Assembly (NCBI GenBank): GCA_016288855.1
Contig: JAEELJ010000051.1
Span: 62,001-126,000 of the forward strand
Direction of reading: 5' to 3'
Source of the DNA: Acholeplasmatales bacterium
GTDB lineage: Bacteria; Bacillota_I; Bacilli_A; Acholeplasmatales; Anaeroplasmataceae
Length of the DNA stretch: 64,000 nt
The position numbers and the translations under genes were made by a program. Positions 28,737 through 39,469 of the stretch are shown in pieces. The notes below the pieces were generated by a model. That model was not told the origin of the DNA. It saw only the letters and a list, made by a program, of their open reading frames with translations, and searched no databases. The stretch's first letter is position 1. The number at the start of each line of letters is the position of its first letter.

Positions 28737-29030
28737 TTACTTGTTAAGATCGTCTTTTAAAACTTTTGCTACCTTAAATCCTACATTAATTGAAGCAGGA
28801 ATTGTAATAGTTTCACCAGTTGCTGGATTTCTACCTTCTCTAGCAGCTCTTTCCTTTACTGTGAAAGTACCTAATCCGTTGATAGCAACCTTTTTTTCTA
28901 CCTTAAGACCCTCAATAATCTTTGAAACTACGATATCATAAGCAGTACTTGCGTCCTTCTTTGATAATCCTAATTCATCAGATAAATTTGCAACGATTTC
29001 TTGTTTTGTCATTTTCTTTATTTCCTCCAT
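28737..29030 (-). CDS. hup: HU family DNA-binding protein
   Basis: MTKQEIVANLSDELGLSKKDA..., GLGTFTVKERAAREGRNPATGETITIPAS. Confidence 0.96.
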   Translation of the reverse strand: MEEIKKMTKQEIVANLSDELGLSKKDASTAYDIVVSKIIEGLKVEKKVAINGLGTFTVKERAAREGRNPATGETITIPASINVGFKVAKVLKDDLNK

Positions 29031-29131
29031 ATGATTTAAAAATCAATTAAATTATACATTATTTATAAGCCTTTGCAAGTGCTTTCATAAATTTTCATTA
29101 ATTTTTTTAAAAAATTAAAAATGAAAATAAA

Positions 29132-29151
29132 AAGCCAGATTTTTCTGGCTT
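29132..29151 (-). terminator. terminator of greA
   Basis: AAGCCAG-AAAAAT-CTGGCTT then TTTATTTTC on the minus strand. Confidence 0.83.
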
Positions 29152-29156
29152 AAAAA

Positions 29157-29657
29157 TTAATTCTTTGCTTCATCATGAATCTTTTCGATTTCATTCTGTT
29201 CATCCTGTGTAGCTTCTCTTAAAGTAACAAGCTTAACAGTAACAGCCTTGCCATTTCTTCCTGCAAAGAAAGAAACAGTATCACCAGCCTTATGATTTTC
29301 AATAGCCTTATATAAAGGTGATTGGTCAGAAATGATATTGTGGAATGGATCTGATTCAGCACCACAAACATAATATTTTTCTACTTCGTTAGAACCTGGA
29401 TATAAAACTTCAACTGTGTAAGTTTCAACAATCTTACAGTTCTTAAGCATAGCCTTAATTTCATCAATTCTACCTTGGTTCTTACCTTGTTCTTCTCTTG
29501 CAGCTGAATAATCTGCATTTTCAGATAAGTCTCCCTGTGCTCTTGCTTCAGCAACTGCAGCCTTAATTCTATCTGCTTCAACAGTTTCTCTTCTAATTAA
29601 TTCGTCTTCAAGCATCTTCTTATAAGATCTTGTAAATGTATATTGCTTAGTTTCCAT
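29157..29657 (-). CDS. greA: transcription elongation factor GreA
   Basis: AAVAEARAQGDLSENADYSAAREEQGKNQGRIDEIK. Confidence 0.95.
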   Translation of the reverse strand: METKQYTFTRSYKKMLEDELIRRETVEADRIKAAVAEARAQGDLSENADYSAAREEQGKNQGRIDEIKAMLKNCKIVETYTVEVLYPGSNEVEKYYVCGAESDPFHNIISDQSPLYKAIENHKAGDTVSFFAGRNGKAVTVKLVTLREATQDEQNEIEKIHDEAKN

Positions 29658-29717
29658 CTCGTAGGCCTCCGTTTATAAACATTAATAATTATAGCAAAAT
29701 TTATTAAAAAATCAAGA

Positions 29718-30401
29718 TTAATAAATATCCTTATATCTCTTCATTCTCATTTCATGCTGAATTCTTTTATAGTTAGGAAATTTTTTATCCATCAAGATAT
29801 AAAAATTATCTCCATGACCGTGGTAATAAAAATGTGCTAATTCATGATAAATAACACTTTTTATATAAATAGGGTCATATTTAGCAAGTCTTGTTGAAAA
29901 AATAATTTCTTGCTTTGATGGAATACATTCTCCAAAATATGTTTTAACATTTTTATATTTAATATTAATATTAAAATTCAAATTCATATCTTTTTTTATA
30001 GTATCAAAATAATACTCAACAAACTCTTTTGTTTTTTTATAATAATATTCATCAACTAATTTTTTAATATTTGTATTCTCATTTCTTATATAACAAATGA
30101 AATTATCATCTTCTACATGTATATGATCAAAAATATCATTTCTAGTTATAAATTTATATTTATTTCCAAAAACATGTATTGAATCACTTTTTTCTATTGC
30201 CTTTGGCTTTTCCTTTAAATGCTTATATAAATATGATTCAAATTTTTTTACTAATTCTATCATTCTATCTTTTGAAATAGAATATGGAGATGTAATTATA
30301 ACCTTATTTGGATATCTTGGCTTTATATATGTTCTTCTATTTCTTGGCTTAACTTCTAACTCAACTTCTATAAGTAAGTCATTAATCCACATTTCAAACA
30401 T
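29718..30401 (-). CDS. YgjP-like (DUF45) metal-dependent hydrolase
   Basis: VIYHELAHFYYHGHGDNFYILMDKKFPNYK HExxH motif. Confidence 0.82.
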   Translation of the reverse strand: MFEMWINDLLIEVELEVKPRNRRTYIKPRYPNKVIITSPYSISKDRMIELVKKFESYLYKHLKEKPKAIEKSDSIHVFGNKYKFITRNDIFDHIHVEDDNFICYIRNENTNIKKLVDEYYYKKTKEFVEYYFDTIKKDMNLNFNINIKYKNVKTYFGECIPSKQEIIFSTRLAKYDPIYIKSVIYHELAHFYYHGHGDNFYILMDKKFPNYKRIQHEMRMKRYKDIY

Positions 30402-30402
30402 T

Positions 30403-31593
30403 TTATAATAACCTCATTAAATCAAATGGATGTAATTCTATATCAGAATGGAATTTTAATTCCTCTAATGGATGTCTTGCGGCATCAATTTCAGTATCAT
30501 CCATTCTATAAACCTTACCTACATTTATAACAAATGAACCTGATGGAGAAAATACTTCAACATCTGTATTAGGTAAGAAATAATTTCTTTGCTCAATATA
30601 AGCTGTTTTAGTTTCTTTATCATATCTTCTAACAATACCAATAAATTCCTTTGTTGGACATGTTAAATTTAGGTCATATAATTGCTCATTTATTGTTGGA
30701 TTATGGAATAAGAAACCTGAACCAGTAAGACGGTTTTCAGCTTTTGCTATTGCATCCTCATAAATACTAAAATCCTTAACCATACCTGTAGTTTCATATT
30801 CATCAATTATTCTTCTATATGCATTAACTACTGTTGCAATATAGTGTAATGATTTCATTCTTCCTTCAATTTTAAATGAATTTACACCAATATCCATTAG
30901 CTTAGGTATTGCTCTTATAGCACATAAATCCTTTGACGACATTGAAAAATAATCTCCATCTGGATTCATCTTTTCATTACCATTATGCATTAAATCATAA
31001 TTCCATCTGCAAGAATGTGCACATCCACCTCTATTTGCATCTCTATTTGTCATGTTATTAGATAACATACATCTTCCTGAATAAGATGCACACATACCAC
31101 CATGGATGAATGATTCTACATCTAGGGTTGTATTATCCTTAAATTCTTTAATTTCATCTAGTGATAATTCTCTTGCAAAAACAACTCTTTTACATCCAAT
31201 CTTTTTATAGAATTCTGCAACATCTGGATTTGCACTTGAGCATTGTGTTGAAACATGTGCTTCCATTTTAGTGTACTTTGCAACTAAAGATAGGATATAT
31301 GTTGATGATGCAATAATGCAATCAACGCCAGCATTCTCTAACGCCTTAAGATATTCTAAGACACCATCTGTATCTAAATTATGCATAACTATATTACAAG
31401 TAACATGAATTTTTGCACCATGCTTATGTGCAAAATCACATCCTTCTTTTATTTCATCAATAGTGAAATTAGATGCACGGCTTCTTAATGAGAACTTTTG
31501 TCCTCCAATAAAAACAGCATTTGCACCATACAATACAGCTACTTTTAGTTTTTCTAAATCTCCTGCGGGAGCGAGTAATTCAAATTTAGTCAT
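30403..31593 (-). CDS. U32 family peptidase / tRNA hydroxylation protein-like
   Basis: ELLAPAGDLEKLKVAVLYGANAVFIGG, FIHGGMCASYSGRCMLSN, SKDLCAI. Confidence 0.93.
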   Translation of the reverse strand: MTKFELLAPAGDLEKLKVAVLYGANAVFIGGQKFSLRSRASNFTIDEIKEGCDFAHKHGAKIHVTCNIVMHNLDTDGVLEYLKALENAGVDCIIASSTYILSLVAKYTKMEAHVSTQCSSANPDVAEFYKKIGCKRVVFARELSLDEIKEFKDNTTLDVESFIHGGMCASYSGRCMLSNNMTNRDANRGGCAHSCRWNYDLMHNGNEKMNPDGDYFSMSSKDLCAIRAIPKLMDIGVNSFKIEGRMKSLHYIATVVNAYRRIIDEYETTGMVKDFSIYEDAIAKAENRLTGSGFLFHNPTINEQLYDLNLTCPTKEFIGIVRRYDKETKTAYIEQRNYFLPNTDVEVFSPSGSFVINVGKVYRMDDTEIDAARHPLEELKFHSDIELHPFDLMRLL

Positions 31594-32455
31594 TTTTTAA
31601 CTCCTCCTTTTGGTAAACTGAATCCTTGTATAAGAATCCATCCTCATAATTTAATCCAATATTATCTAAATATTTTATTCCATCCTCTAAAGATATCATA
31701 CCATTCTTATAATCATAAAAGCATTTCAAAGCTTTAATATATGAATCTCTATTAATTCTTAAAGAATCAAGGTAACAATATTTAATAAATGAAATATTTA
31801 ATAAGTTCTTAAATAAATTTAAAACATAGCTTCTATATACCATAGTGCCATTATTATTTTCAATGATAGGCATTATATCAGGTCTTGTTGCTTCCTTTAG
31901 GGTTAGATTATCTAGTGGAATATTCTTTCCTATTTTATCTCCATATAAGCTTACAAGTTTTCTCTTTGAGTAAAACATTAATCTATACCCAAATGTCATC
32001 ATAAATAATTCTGGTTTAACCTCATTATAGATATCTATAGTATCATTTAATGTTATTTCCTCACTTAATGCTAAAGATATGCCAAATGAATTAAATATAG
32101 ATAAATCCTTTGCATTACAAAGCATTGTAATTGGGTTATAAATTATTCTTTTATTTAATCCTAAATCAAGTAAATAATTTAATAATCCAGTATCAGTAAC
32201 ATAAAAATATATATCTTTTTCTTCTTTAAATCCTAATATAAAAGGTTTTACTTCCTTCATATCAGATGGATGCATTATCTTATCGAAGCATAAGATTATC
32301 TTTTTATTATTTTCTCTTAATTTATTTATTGCATCATCTAATAATAAATTTTCATATACCATAGAATAAGAAGGCAGCATTAACAATGCTGCATCAATAT
32401 ATGAAATGTATTCATTTAATTCTTCATTTGTATAAATACTTGATACTATTTCCAT
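31586..32455 (-). CDS. short U32-family-like protein (YrrN-type partner)
   Basis: Adjacent to U32 gene; TMLCNAKDLSIFNSFGISLALSEEITL resembles the U32 barrel without the Cys motif. Confidence 0.7.
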   Translation of the reverse strand: MEIVSSIYTNEELNEYISYIDAALLMLPSYSMVYENLLLDDAINKLRENNKKIILCFDKIMHPSDMKEVKPFILGFKEEKDIYFYVTDTGLLNYLLDLGLNKRIIYNPITMLCNAKDLSIFNSFGISLALSEEITLNDTIDIYNEVKPELFMMTFGYRLMFYSKRKLVSLYGDKIGKNIPLDNLTLKEATRPDIMPIIENNNGTMVYRSYVLNLFKNLLNISFIKYCYLDSLRINRDSYIKALKCFYDYKNGMISLEDGIKYLDNIGLNYEDGFLYKDSVYQKEELKND

Positions 32456-32491
32456 ATTTACTCCTTTAAAATCCAAAAATGGATTTATTAA

Positions 32492-33910
32492 TTAAAATCT
32501 GAAAGTTCCCTTTCCTTTGCCCTTACCTTTTTTAACCTTAGGCTGTTGCATTCCAGAGTAATTTCCATTTTTAACCTGTGATTGCATACGCTTCATATCT
32601 TCTTCATCCATGTTTCTCATTTGCTTCATAGATTGCTTCATTTGAGCAAGTGATTCTCTTAGCTTATTAACTTCTTGAATAGAACGACCTGAACCTTTTG
32701 CAATACGATCACGTCTCTTAAATTCCTTTTCGATTAATTCAGGATGCTTTCTTTCTTCTTCAGTCATTGATGTGATAATTGCTTCAATCTTATCGAATGC
32801 TTTATCATCAACATTTGCTAATGCTGATTTCATTTTACCCATACCAGGTAAGAAACCTAGGATATGAGATAAAGAACCCATACGCTTAATCATCTTAAAT
32901 TGCTTTAATAAGTCATTATAATTAAATGAATCTGACATCATTCTTTCAGCTGCAGATTTCATTTCATCTTCACTAATATTTGCTTGAGCTTCATCAATTA
33001 ATGTTAATACATCACCCATACCCAAAATACGATCAGCTAATCTATCTGGGTAAAAGATTTCTAATGCATCAAGCTTTTCACCATTAGACATTAGCTTAAT
33101 AGGGATTCCTGTCATTTCCTTAATTGATAATGCAGCACCACCACGTGTATCACCATCAAGCTTTGTTAAAATAATACCAGTAACATCTAAATCCTTATGG
33201 AATGATAATGCAACATTAACTGCATCCTGACCAGCCATTGAATCTACTGTTAATAATATTTCATCTGGATGAGCAATTTCTTTTACATTTTTTAATTCTT
33301 GCATCATCGCTTCATCAATTTGTAGACGACCTGCAGTATCGATAATTACGAAATTAGCTCCAGCCTCTTTTGCTTGCTTTAAACCTTCCTTAACGATGTT
33401 TTCAGCCTTATCCTTTGTTCCATTTTCATAAATAGGAACATTAATTTGCTTAGCTAAAGTAACTAACTGATCAACTGCGGCTGGTCTATAGATATCAGCT
33501 GCAATTAGGAATGGCTTCATCTTTTTAGTTTTTCTATAAAATAACGCAAGCTTACCTGCTGCTGTTGTTTTACCTGTACCTTGTAGACCGGCCATCATTA
33601 CAACAGTCATTCCGCTCTTCTTAAAATTTAATTCAACAACTTCATCACCTAAGACTTTTCTTAATTCCTCACGAACAATCTTAACAACCTGTTGACCAGG
33701 ATTTAAGCCCTTCATGATCTTTTCGCCTAAGGCTTCTTCTTTTATATCTGCTAAGAATTTCTTTACAACCTTGTAGTTAACATCGGCTTCAAGTAAAGAT
33801 AATCTTACTTCTCTTAACATGTCATCAATATCTTTTTCATTTAACTTACCCTTACCAGTAAGTCTTCTAAGTCCCATTTGTAAGCGACTTGATAAGCTAT
33901 CAAATGCCAT
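32492..33910 (-). CDS. ffh: signal recognition particle GTPase Ffh
   Basis: GLQGTGKTTAAGKLA, DTAGRLQID, TKLDGDTRGGAALS, Met-rich C-terminal M domain. Confidence 0.97.
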   Translation of the reverse strand: MAFDSLSSRLQMGLRRLTGKGKLNEKDIDDMLREVRLSLLEADVNYKVVKKFLADIKEEALGEKIMKGLNPGQQVVKIVREELRKVLGDEVVELNFKKSGMTVVMMAGLQGTGKTTAAGKLALFYRKTKKMKPFLIAADIYRPAAVDQLVTLAKQINVPIYENGTKDKAENIVKEGLKQAKEAGANFVIIDTAGRLQIDEAMMQELKNVKEIAHPDEILLTVDSMAGQDAVNVALSFHKDLDVTGIILTKLDGDTRGGAALSIKEMTGIPIKLMSNGEKLDALEIFYPDRLADRILGMGDVLTLIDEAQANISEDEMKSAAERMMSDSFNYNDLLKQFKMIKRMGSLSHILGFLPGMGKMKSALANVDDKAFDKIEAIITSMTEEERKHPELIEKEFKRRDRIAKGSGRSIQEVNKLRESLAQMKQSMKQMRNMDEEDMKRMQSQVKNGNYSGMQQPKVKKGKGKGKGTFRF

Positions 33911-33912
33911 AA

Positions 33913-34209
33913 TTACTCCTCCCAGATAATATTTGAAATTAATTCTTTAATATCATCTTTTACTTCTAATGATTCTAATTTTTGAAATTTCTCTTTTAAA
34001 TGTAGCTTTTCTTCATAATCATATAAAGCTTTTTCAACTCTTTTTATTTGATCAAAAACAGCATTTCTTGAAACTTCATTATTGGATGCAATCTCACTTA
34101 ATGATAAGTCCATATAAAAGTAATCCTCAAAATAATTCTTTTGCTTATCAGTTAAGAGATTTTTATAAATATCATATAATTCAATTAATTCTTCTCTATT
34201 GTCCTGCAT
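33913..34209 (-). CDS. YlxM-like DNA-binding protein
   Basis: Sigma-like HTH FYMDLSLSEIASNNEVSRNAVFDQIKRVEKAL between ftsY and ffh. Confidence 0.88.
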   Translation of the reverse strand: MQDNREELIELYDIYKNLLTDKQKNYFEDYFYMDLSLSEIASNNEVSRNAVFDQIKRVEKALYDYEEKLHLKEKFQKLESLEVKDDIKELISNIIWEE

Positions 34210-35189
34210 TACTTCTTATCCTCATCAAAGAAATCAGCAAATAATCCATATAAGTAATTTTCAATATCGAATATTTCAAGGTCATCAACCTTTTCACCTA
34301 AGCCGATATATTTAATTGGTATTCCAAGCTCATGTCTTATAGCTAATACAATACCACCCTTAGATGTACCATCAAGTTTTGTTAATACAATACCTGAAAC
34401 ATCTGTAGCCTCACCAAATGCCTTTGCTTGAGACATACCATTTTGTCCTGTTGTAGCATCAACAACAAGTAATGTTTCATGTGGTGCATCAGGCATTTCC
34501 TTTTGTAATACTCTTTTCATCTTAGAAAGCTCAGCCATTAAATTAGCCTTGTTTTGTAAACGACCAGCTGTATCACATAAAAGCATATCGTAGCCTTCCT
34601 GCTTTGCTTTTACAATCGCATCATACATAACAGATGAAGGGTCTGCACCAGCTTCTCTTGCTATAAAGTCAACTCCAACCCTATCTGCCCAAACCTTAAG
34701 CTGCTGAATTGCACCAGCACGGAATGTATCTCCTGCTGCAACCAATACCTTTTTTCCCATCTTCTTATATTGATTTGCAATTTTACCAATTGATGTAGTC
34801 TTACCAGCACCATTTACTCCAACGAATAATACAACTGTTAAGCCGTCCTTATTGACATTAAGGTTTGCGTTAACAATTTCACCGTTTAGATAAATTTCAA
34901 ACATTCTATCAATTATCATTTCTTGTAATAATTTAACATCTGTTATTTGCTTATCTCTTACTTCATCTCTTAGTCCATCAATGAAATCAACAACTGTATC
35001 AACTCCAATATCAGCCATGATGAATACTTCTTCTAATCTATCAAATAATTCATCATCAATTTCATTTGAGCCATCAAGTAAATCAGAAAGTGATTTTAAT
35101 GCACCTTCTCTAGTCTTGTGTAAGCCTAATTTATATTTCTCTTCTTTTTTCTTGTCTTTTTTACGTTTAAATAAATCAAAAAATCCCAT
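34209..35189 (-). CDS. ftsY: SRP receptor FtsY
   Basis: GVNGAGKTTSIGKIA, DTFRAGAIQQLKVWADRVG, TKLDGTSKGGI. Confidence 0.96.
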   Translation of the reverse strand: MGFFDLFKRKKDKKKEEKYKLGLHKTREGALKSLSDLLDGSNEIDDELFDRLEEVFIMADIGVDTVVDFIDGLRDEVRDKQITDVKLLQEMIIDRMFEIYLNGEIVNANLNVNKDGLTVVLFVGVNGAGKTTSIGKIANQYKKMGKKVLVAAGDTFRAGAIQQLKVWADRVGVDFIAREAGADPSSVMYDAIVKAKQEGYDMLLCDTAGRLQNKANLMAELSKMKRVLQKEMPDAPHETLLVVDATTGQNGMSQAKAFGEATDVSGIVLTKLDGTSKGGIVLAIRHELGIPIKYIGLGEKVDDLEIFDIENYLYGLFADFFDEDKK

Positions 35190-35245
35190 AGGTTTCACTC
35201 CATATCGAAGATATTATATCATAAAATTATATTTTAACAAAAAGA

Positions 35246-35269
35246 AAATAGGGAAATTTTTCCCTATTT
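35246..35269 (-). terminator. terminator of topA
   Basis: AAATAGGGAAA-AA-TTTCCCTATTTT hairpin followed by a T-rich tract. Confidence 0.85.
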
Positions 35270-35275
35270 CATAAA

Positions 35276-37786
35276 TTAATCATTTCCAGTTTCTTCATCG
35301 TCTAGTATAGGAGCATCTAAGCCCATCTCTAGAGCTATTTTATTATATTCCTCTAATGTAATAATATTCTTACATTTAGGGAAGTTTGAACATCCATAGA
35401 ATTTATTGCCTTTATTCTTACCAGTCTTTGCAATACGTTCTATTAATCTTCCTTTTTTACATTTAGGGCATGTAACAACAGTTTCAATAGGACCTAAATC
35501 CATTTCCTCTTGTACATAGTTTGCAGTTGGATCATCACACTTCTTAGAGCAGTATAATTCACCATCTTTGTTTTTAAGCATTATAGCACCACATCTTTGA
35601 CAAACCTCATTAGTTGGCTCATCATTGTATAAAACCTTGCATTTTGGGAAATTTGAGCATGAATAGAATATATTTCCTCTATTTCTTCCTCTTAAAGCTG
35701 TGTGTTTTACAAAATGACCTGTCTTACAGCTTGGGCATGTAACTTCAATTACATCATTACAATGCTTACTACAATATTCCTTACCTTCACTATCCTTAAG
35801 CATTATTGCGCCACAATTTGGGCAAATATCATGCGTTGGTAAATCATTAAATATTGTCTTACACTTTGGATAATCCTTACATGCATAATAAGTATTACCC
35901 TTATTCTTACCAGTCTTTGCTACCTTGCTAAATAAATTATATTTACCACAAGTAGGGCATAATACACCAGTATCAGAATCCTCTATTTCTTCTTTTTTAA
36001 TAAATTTACAAGTAGGATAATTTGAGCATGATGTAAATTCACCATATTTACCTAATCTTATAACTAATTTATTTCCACATAAAGGACAAATTTCATCAGT
36101 CTCAATTGGATACTTAGAATCCATCTTTTCCTGAGCCTCATCAAATTGCATCATAAAGTCGTTATAGAATTTCTCTAAAACATTTTCTTTCTTTTCTTTA
36201 GCATTTGCAATTTCATCAAGGTCAGTTTCCATATCTGCAGTATAACCAACATTAATTATTTCATCAAAATATTCTTGTAATTTATCTGATGTTAGCATAC
36301 CTTGCTCTGTTGGTACAATAGACTTTTTATCAAGCTTAATATAGCTTCTATCCTTTAAAGTCTTAATTGTTTGAGCATAAGTTGATGGTCTACCAATACC
36401 AAGCGATTCCATATCCTTAATAATAGATGCCTCAGTATATCTCTTCTTTGGCTCTGTAAGCTTATCTAAAATATTAACCTCATTAGCTTTAAATCTATCG
36501 CCAGTTTTAAAGACAGGAATAATTTCATCCTTATCATTATCATCCTTATATACCTTAAGGAAACCATCAAATAGAATTTGAGAGCCTGATACATTCCATA
36601 ATGAATCAGTATTAGTAAAAATTACATTTGTTTGATTAAATGTTGCATTAGACATTAATGATGCTAATGTTCTCTTATATATTAAGCTATAAAGCTTATA
36701 TTGATCAGATGTTAAATATTCTTTAATAATTTCAGGCTGTCTAGATATAGATGTTGGTCTTATACCTTCATGTGCATCCTGCATGCCTTTTTGATTTTTA
36801 TTATGAACATAACCTAAGTATTCTTTACCATATTTTGCATTAATGAATGAAGATGCTTCTTTAACAAAAGAATCAGCCAATCTTGTAGAGTCAGTTCTCA
36901 TATATGTAATTAAACCGACTTCTTCATTTCCAACCTTAACACCTTCATATAGTGATTGTGCAACACTCATAGTACGAGTAGGTGAGAATCCTAATTTAGA
37001 TGATGCATCCTGCTGTAATGTTGATGTTGTAAATGTTGGATAAGGAGTACGTGATGTCTTCTTAGTAACAATATCTGATACAACAAAATCATCTAGTTTT
37101 GGTTTTAAATCTTCTAAAATCTTTCTATCAGTAATTTTATTTTTACTTGTTATAGAAAAATCATTAACCTTATTTAATTTTAGCTTAAAGTTATCAAATA
37201 AAGCTTCCATTTCATAATATGCAGTAGGAATAAAAGCTAATATTTCTTTTTCAAGCTTACATATTAATAATAAAACAACTGATTGAACACGTCCTGCTGA
37301 TTTTGAGCCAATCTTCTTTTGTAATAATTTAGAAAGCTTAAATCCTAAGATTCTATCAATGATTCTTCTTGTTTCTTGGCTTTCAACCATATTCATATTA
37401 ATTGGATGAGGATTCTTTAAAGCCTCAAGGACAGCATTCTTTGTAATTTCATGGAATTCAATTCTATTATTATCATCAAAGCTTAAGCCTAAGTTTTTAG
37501 CAAGGTGGTAAGCAATTGCCTCACCTTCTCTATCGGGGTCGGATGCTAAAAATACTTGATGACCCTTACAAGCTTTTTTTAATTCATTAACTAATTTAAC
37601 TTTCTCAGGCATAATTACATAATTAGCCTGGAACTTATTTTCAATATCAATTCCAAGACCACCCTTACCCTTAGTAGATAAATCAGATATATGACCCATA
37701 CTTGATAATACAGTATATCCATCTCCTAAGAAGGATTTAATTGAATGTGTTTTTGTAGGTGATTCTACAATTATTATTTTGTCCAT
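35276..37786 (-). CDS. topA: DNA topoisomerase I with expanded zinc-ribbon tail
   Basis: IIVESPTKTHSIKSFLG, DPDREGEAIAYHLA, LITYMRTDSTRL; C-terminal CxxC modules. Confidence 0.96.
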   Translation of the reverse strand: MDKIIIVESPTKTHSIKSFLGDGYTVLSSMGHISDLSTKGKGGLGIDIENKFQANYVIMPEKVKLVNELKKACKGHQVFLASDPDREGEAIAYHLAKNLGLSFDDNNRIEFHEITKNAVLEALKNPHPINMNMVESQETRRIIDRILGFKLSKLLQKKIGSKSAGRVQSVVLLLICKLEKEILAFIPTAYYEMEALFDNFKLKLNKVNDFSITSKNKITDRKILEDLKPKLDDFVVSDIVTKKTSRTPYPTFTTSTLQQDASSKLGFSPTRTMSVAQSLYEGVKVGNEEVGLITYMRTDSTRLADSFVKEASSFINAKYGKEYLGYVHNKNQKGMQDAHEGIRPTSISRQPEIIKEYLTSDQYKLYSLIYKRTLASLMSNATFNQTNVIFTNTDSLWNVSGSQILFDGFLKVYKDDNDKDEIIPVFKTGDRFKANEVNILDKLTEPKKRYTEASIIKDMESLGIGRPSTYAQTIKTLKDRSYIKLDKKSIVPTEQGMLTSDKLQEYFDEIINVGYTADMETDLDEIANAKEKKENVLEKFYNDFMMQFDEAQEKMDSKYPIETDEICPLCGNKLVIRLGKYGEFTSCSNYPTCKFIKKEEIEDSDTGVLCPTCGKYNLFSKVAKTGKNKGNTYYACKDYPKCKTIFNDLPTHDICPNCGAIMLKDSEGKEYCSKHCNDVIEVTCPSCKTGHFVKHTALRGRNRGNIFYSCSNFPKCKVLYNDEPTNEVCQRCGAIMLKNKDGELYCSKKCDDPTANYVQEEMDLGPIETVVTCPKCKKGRLIERIAKTGKNKGNKFYGCSNFPKCKNIITLEEYNKIALEMGLDAPILDDEETGND

Positions 37787-37913
37787 ATTATCACCATCCT
37801 AACGCCCTTAATATTATTTCAAAACATTTTTAAAGTCAAGGACATATTTTCTATCAATATATATATAAAATATATAAATATTTTATTAAAATTTATGTTT
37901 TTTTAGAAAAGAA

Positions 37914-37937
37914 AAAAGGGAACGTTTTCCCTATTTT
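37914..37937 (-). terminator. terminator of rnhB
   Basis: AGGGAAAACGTTCCCT with flanking A/T tracts, overlapping the rnhB end. Confidence 0.72.
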
Positions 37938-38626
37938 TCCTCATGATTATAATCTTCGTCATCATCATTAAATAAATCTAATGATAGCTGTCTATTCTTA
38001 GCTAAGTAATCAGATACAGGAGAATATGTTTTTCTATGAATCTTAGAAGGACCATATTTCCAAATAGCTTCTATATGTGTCTTTGTACCATAGCCTTTAT
38101 GGTTCTTAAAGCCATAATTAGGATACTTAATATCCATTTTTTCCATATAATGATCTCTTGATACTTTCGCAAGAATGGATGCTGCAGCAATTGATGCACT
38201 TAAAGCATCACCATGTATTACTGATGTATGGTTAATTTTTAATTCATCCATAGGCATTGCATCAATTAATACATGCTCAGGTTCTATTTTTAAACCCATA
38301 ATTGCTTCAAACATACCTTTTTTTGTTGCTTGATAAATATTCATTTCGTCTATATCCTTAACAGAAACATAAACTATTTTATATGCTTTGCATCTTTTTA
38401 TTATTTGCTTATATAATTCTTCTCTTTTTTTCTCAGATATTTGCTTTGAATCAAATAATCCTGGAATACGATCAAATTCATCTAATATAACAGCTGCAAC
38501 AACAACAGGTCCTGCAAGAGGTCCTCTTCCTGCCTCATCGACTCCAGCTATTACCTTAACTCCACTATCATATAAATCATTTTCATATTTATACATATCA
38601 ATATCATCATATTTGTGGTGTCTCAT
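37931..38626 (-). CDS. rnhB: ribonuclease HII
   Basis: VIAGVDEAGRGPLAGPVVVAAVIL, GDALSASIAAASILAKVSRD. Confidence 0.97.
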   Translation of the reverse strand: MRHHKYDDIDMYKYENDLYDSGVKVIAGVDEAGRGPLAGPVVVAAVILDEFDRIPGLFDSKQISEKKREELYKQIIKRCKAYKIVYVSVKDIDEMNIYQATKKGMFEAIMGLKIEPEHVLIDAMPMDELKINHTSVIHGDALSASIAAASILAKVSRDHYMEKMDIKYPNYGFKNHKGYGTKTHIEAIWKYGPSKIHRKTYSPVSDYLAKNRQLSLDLFNDDDEDYNHEEK

Positions 38627-39461
38627 AGCTCATCCTTCCAATCTTAACATTTCTTAAATCATATAAGAATAATTTAACAACTCTATCTAAGTCAACCTCA
38701 GCGCCCTTCTTTATAGCGCCTCTTTTAATACCTATTTCTTCTAATAGCTGATATCCATCCTTATTTTCAATATCTGATAAGTTATATCTTTCTTTTAATA
38801 AATTAGGATAATGCTCTTTTGTATAATCTATTGCTTCTACAGTTAATTCTCTTAAATCAAGAATATCATCTTTAATAGAACCAGCCATAAATAGCTTTAA
38901 GCCAACCATTTGGTCTTCAAATTTAGGCCATAAAACACCTGGAGTGTCTAATAGTCTTAGTGTATCAGATACCTGAATCCAGCTTTCTGATTTAGTAACA
39001 CCAGGCTTATCTCCTACAACAACAGCCTTTCTTTTCGCAAGCTTATTTATTAATGTAGATTTACCTACATTAGGAATACCTACAATCATAGCTTTAATAT
39101 CACGTGATTTAATACCTTTTTCTAATCTCTTTTTAAATAATTCCTCTAATGCCTTATTACAATAAGGTATTATTTGCTTAATATTATAATTTGCTTCACT
39201 ATCAATATCTAAAGCTAAGATATTATTAGCTTTATAATAATTAATCCAATCCTTTGTAACCTTAGGATCTGCCATCATTGCTTTTGTTAAAATGACAAGA
39301 CGTGGCTTTTTATTAATAATGTCATTTAACAAAGGATTAGTAGATGAATAAGGTATTCTTGAATCCTTAAGCTCTATAACTAAGTCTACCTTTTTGACAT
39401 ATTCTGTTATTTCTCTTTTTGCCTTAGCCATATGGCCAGGGAACCACTGAATGTCTTTCAT
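38607..39461 (-). CDS. rbgA: ribosome biogenesis GTPase RbgA/YlqF
   Basis: IQWFPGHMAKAKREI, circularly permuted GTPase order, GIPNVGKSTLINKL. Confidence 0.96.
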   Translation of the reverse strand: MKDIQWFPGHMAKAKREITEYVKKVDLVIELKDSRIPYSSTNPLLNDIINKKPRLVILTKAMMADPKVTKDWINYYKANNILALDIDSEANYNIKQIIPYCNKALEELFKKRLEKGIKSRDIKAMIVGIPNVGKSTLINKLAKRKAVVVGDKPGVTKSESWIQVSDTLRLLDTPGVLWPKFEDQMVGLKLFMAGSIKDDILDLRELTVEAIDYTKEHYPNLLKERYNLSDIENKDGYQLLEEIGIKRGAIKKGAEVDLDRVVKLFLYDLRNVKIGRMSYETPQI

Positions 39462-39469
39462 AAAAACTC

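Noticed and set aside
29381-29581. 66 aa ORF inside greA
   Set aside because: Out-of-frame shadow ORF of greA.
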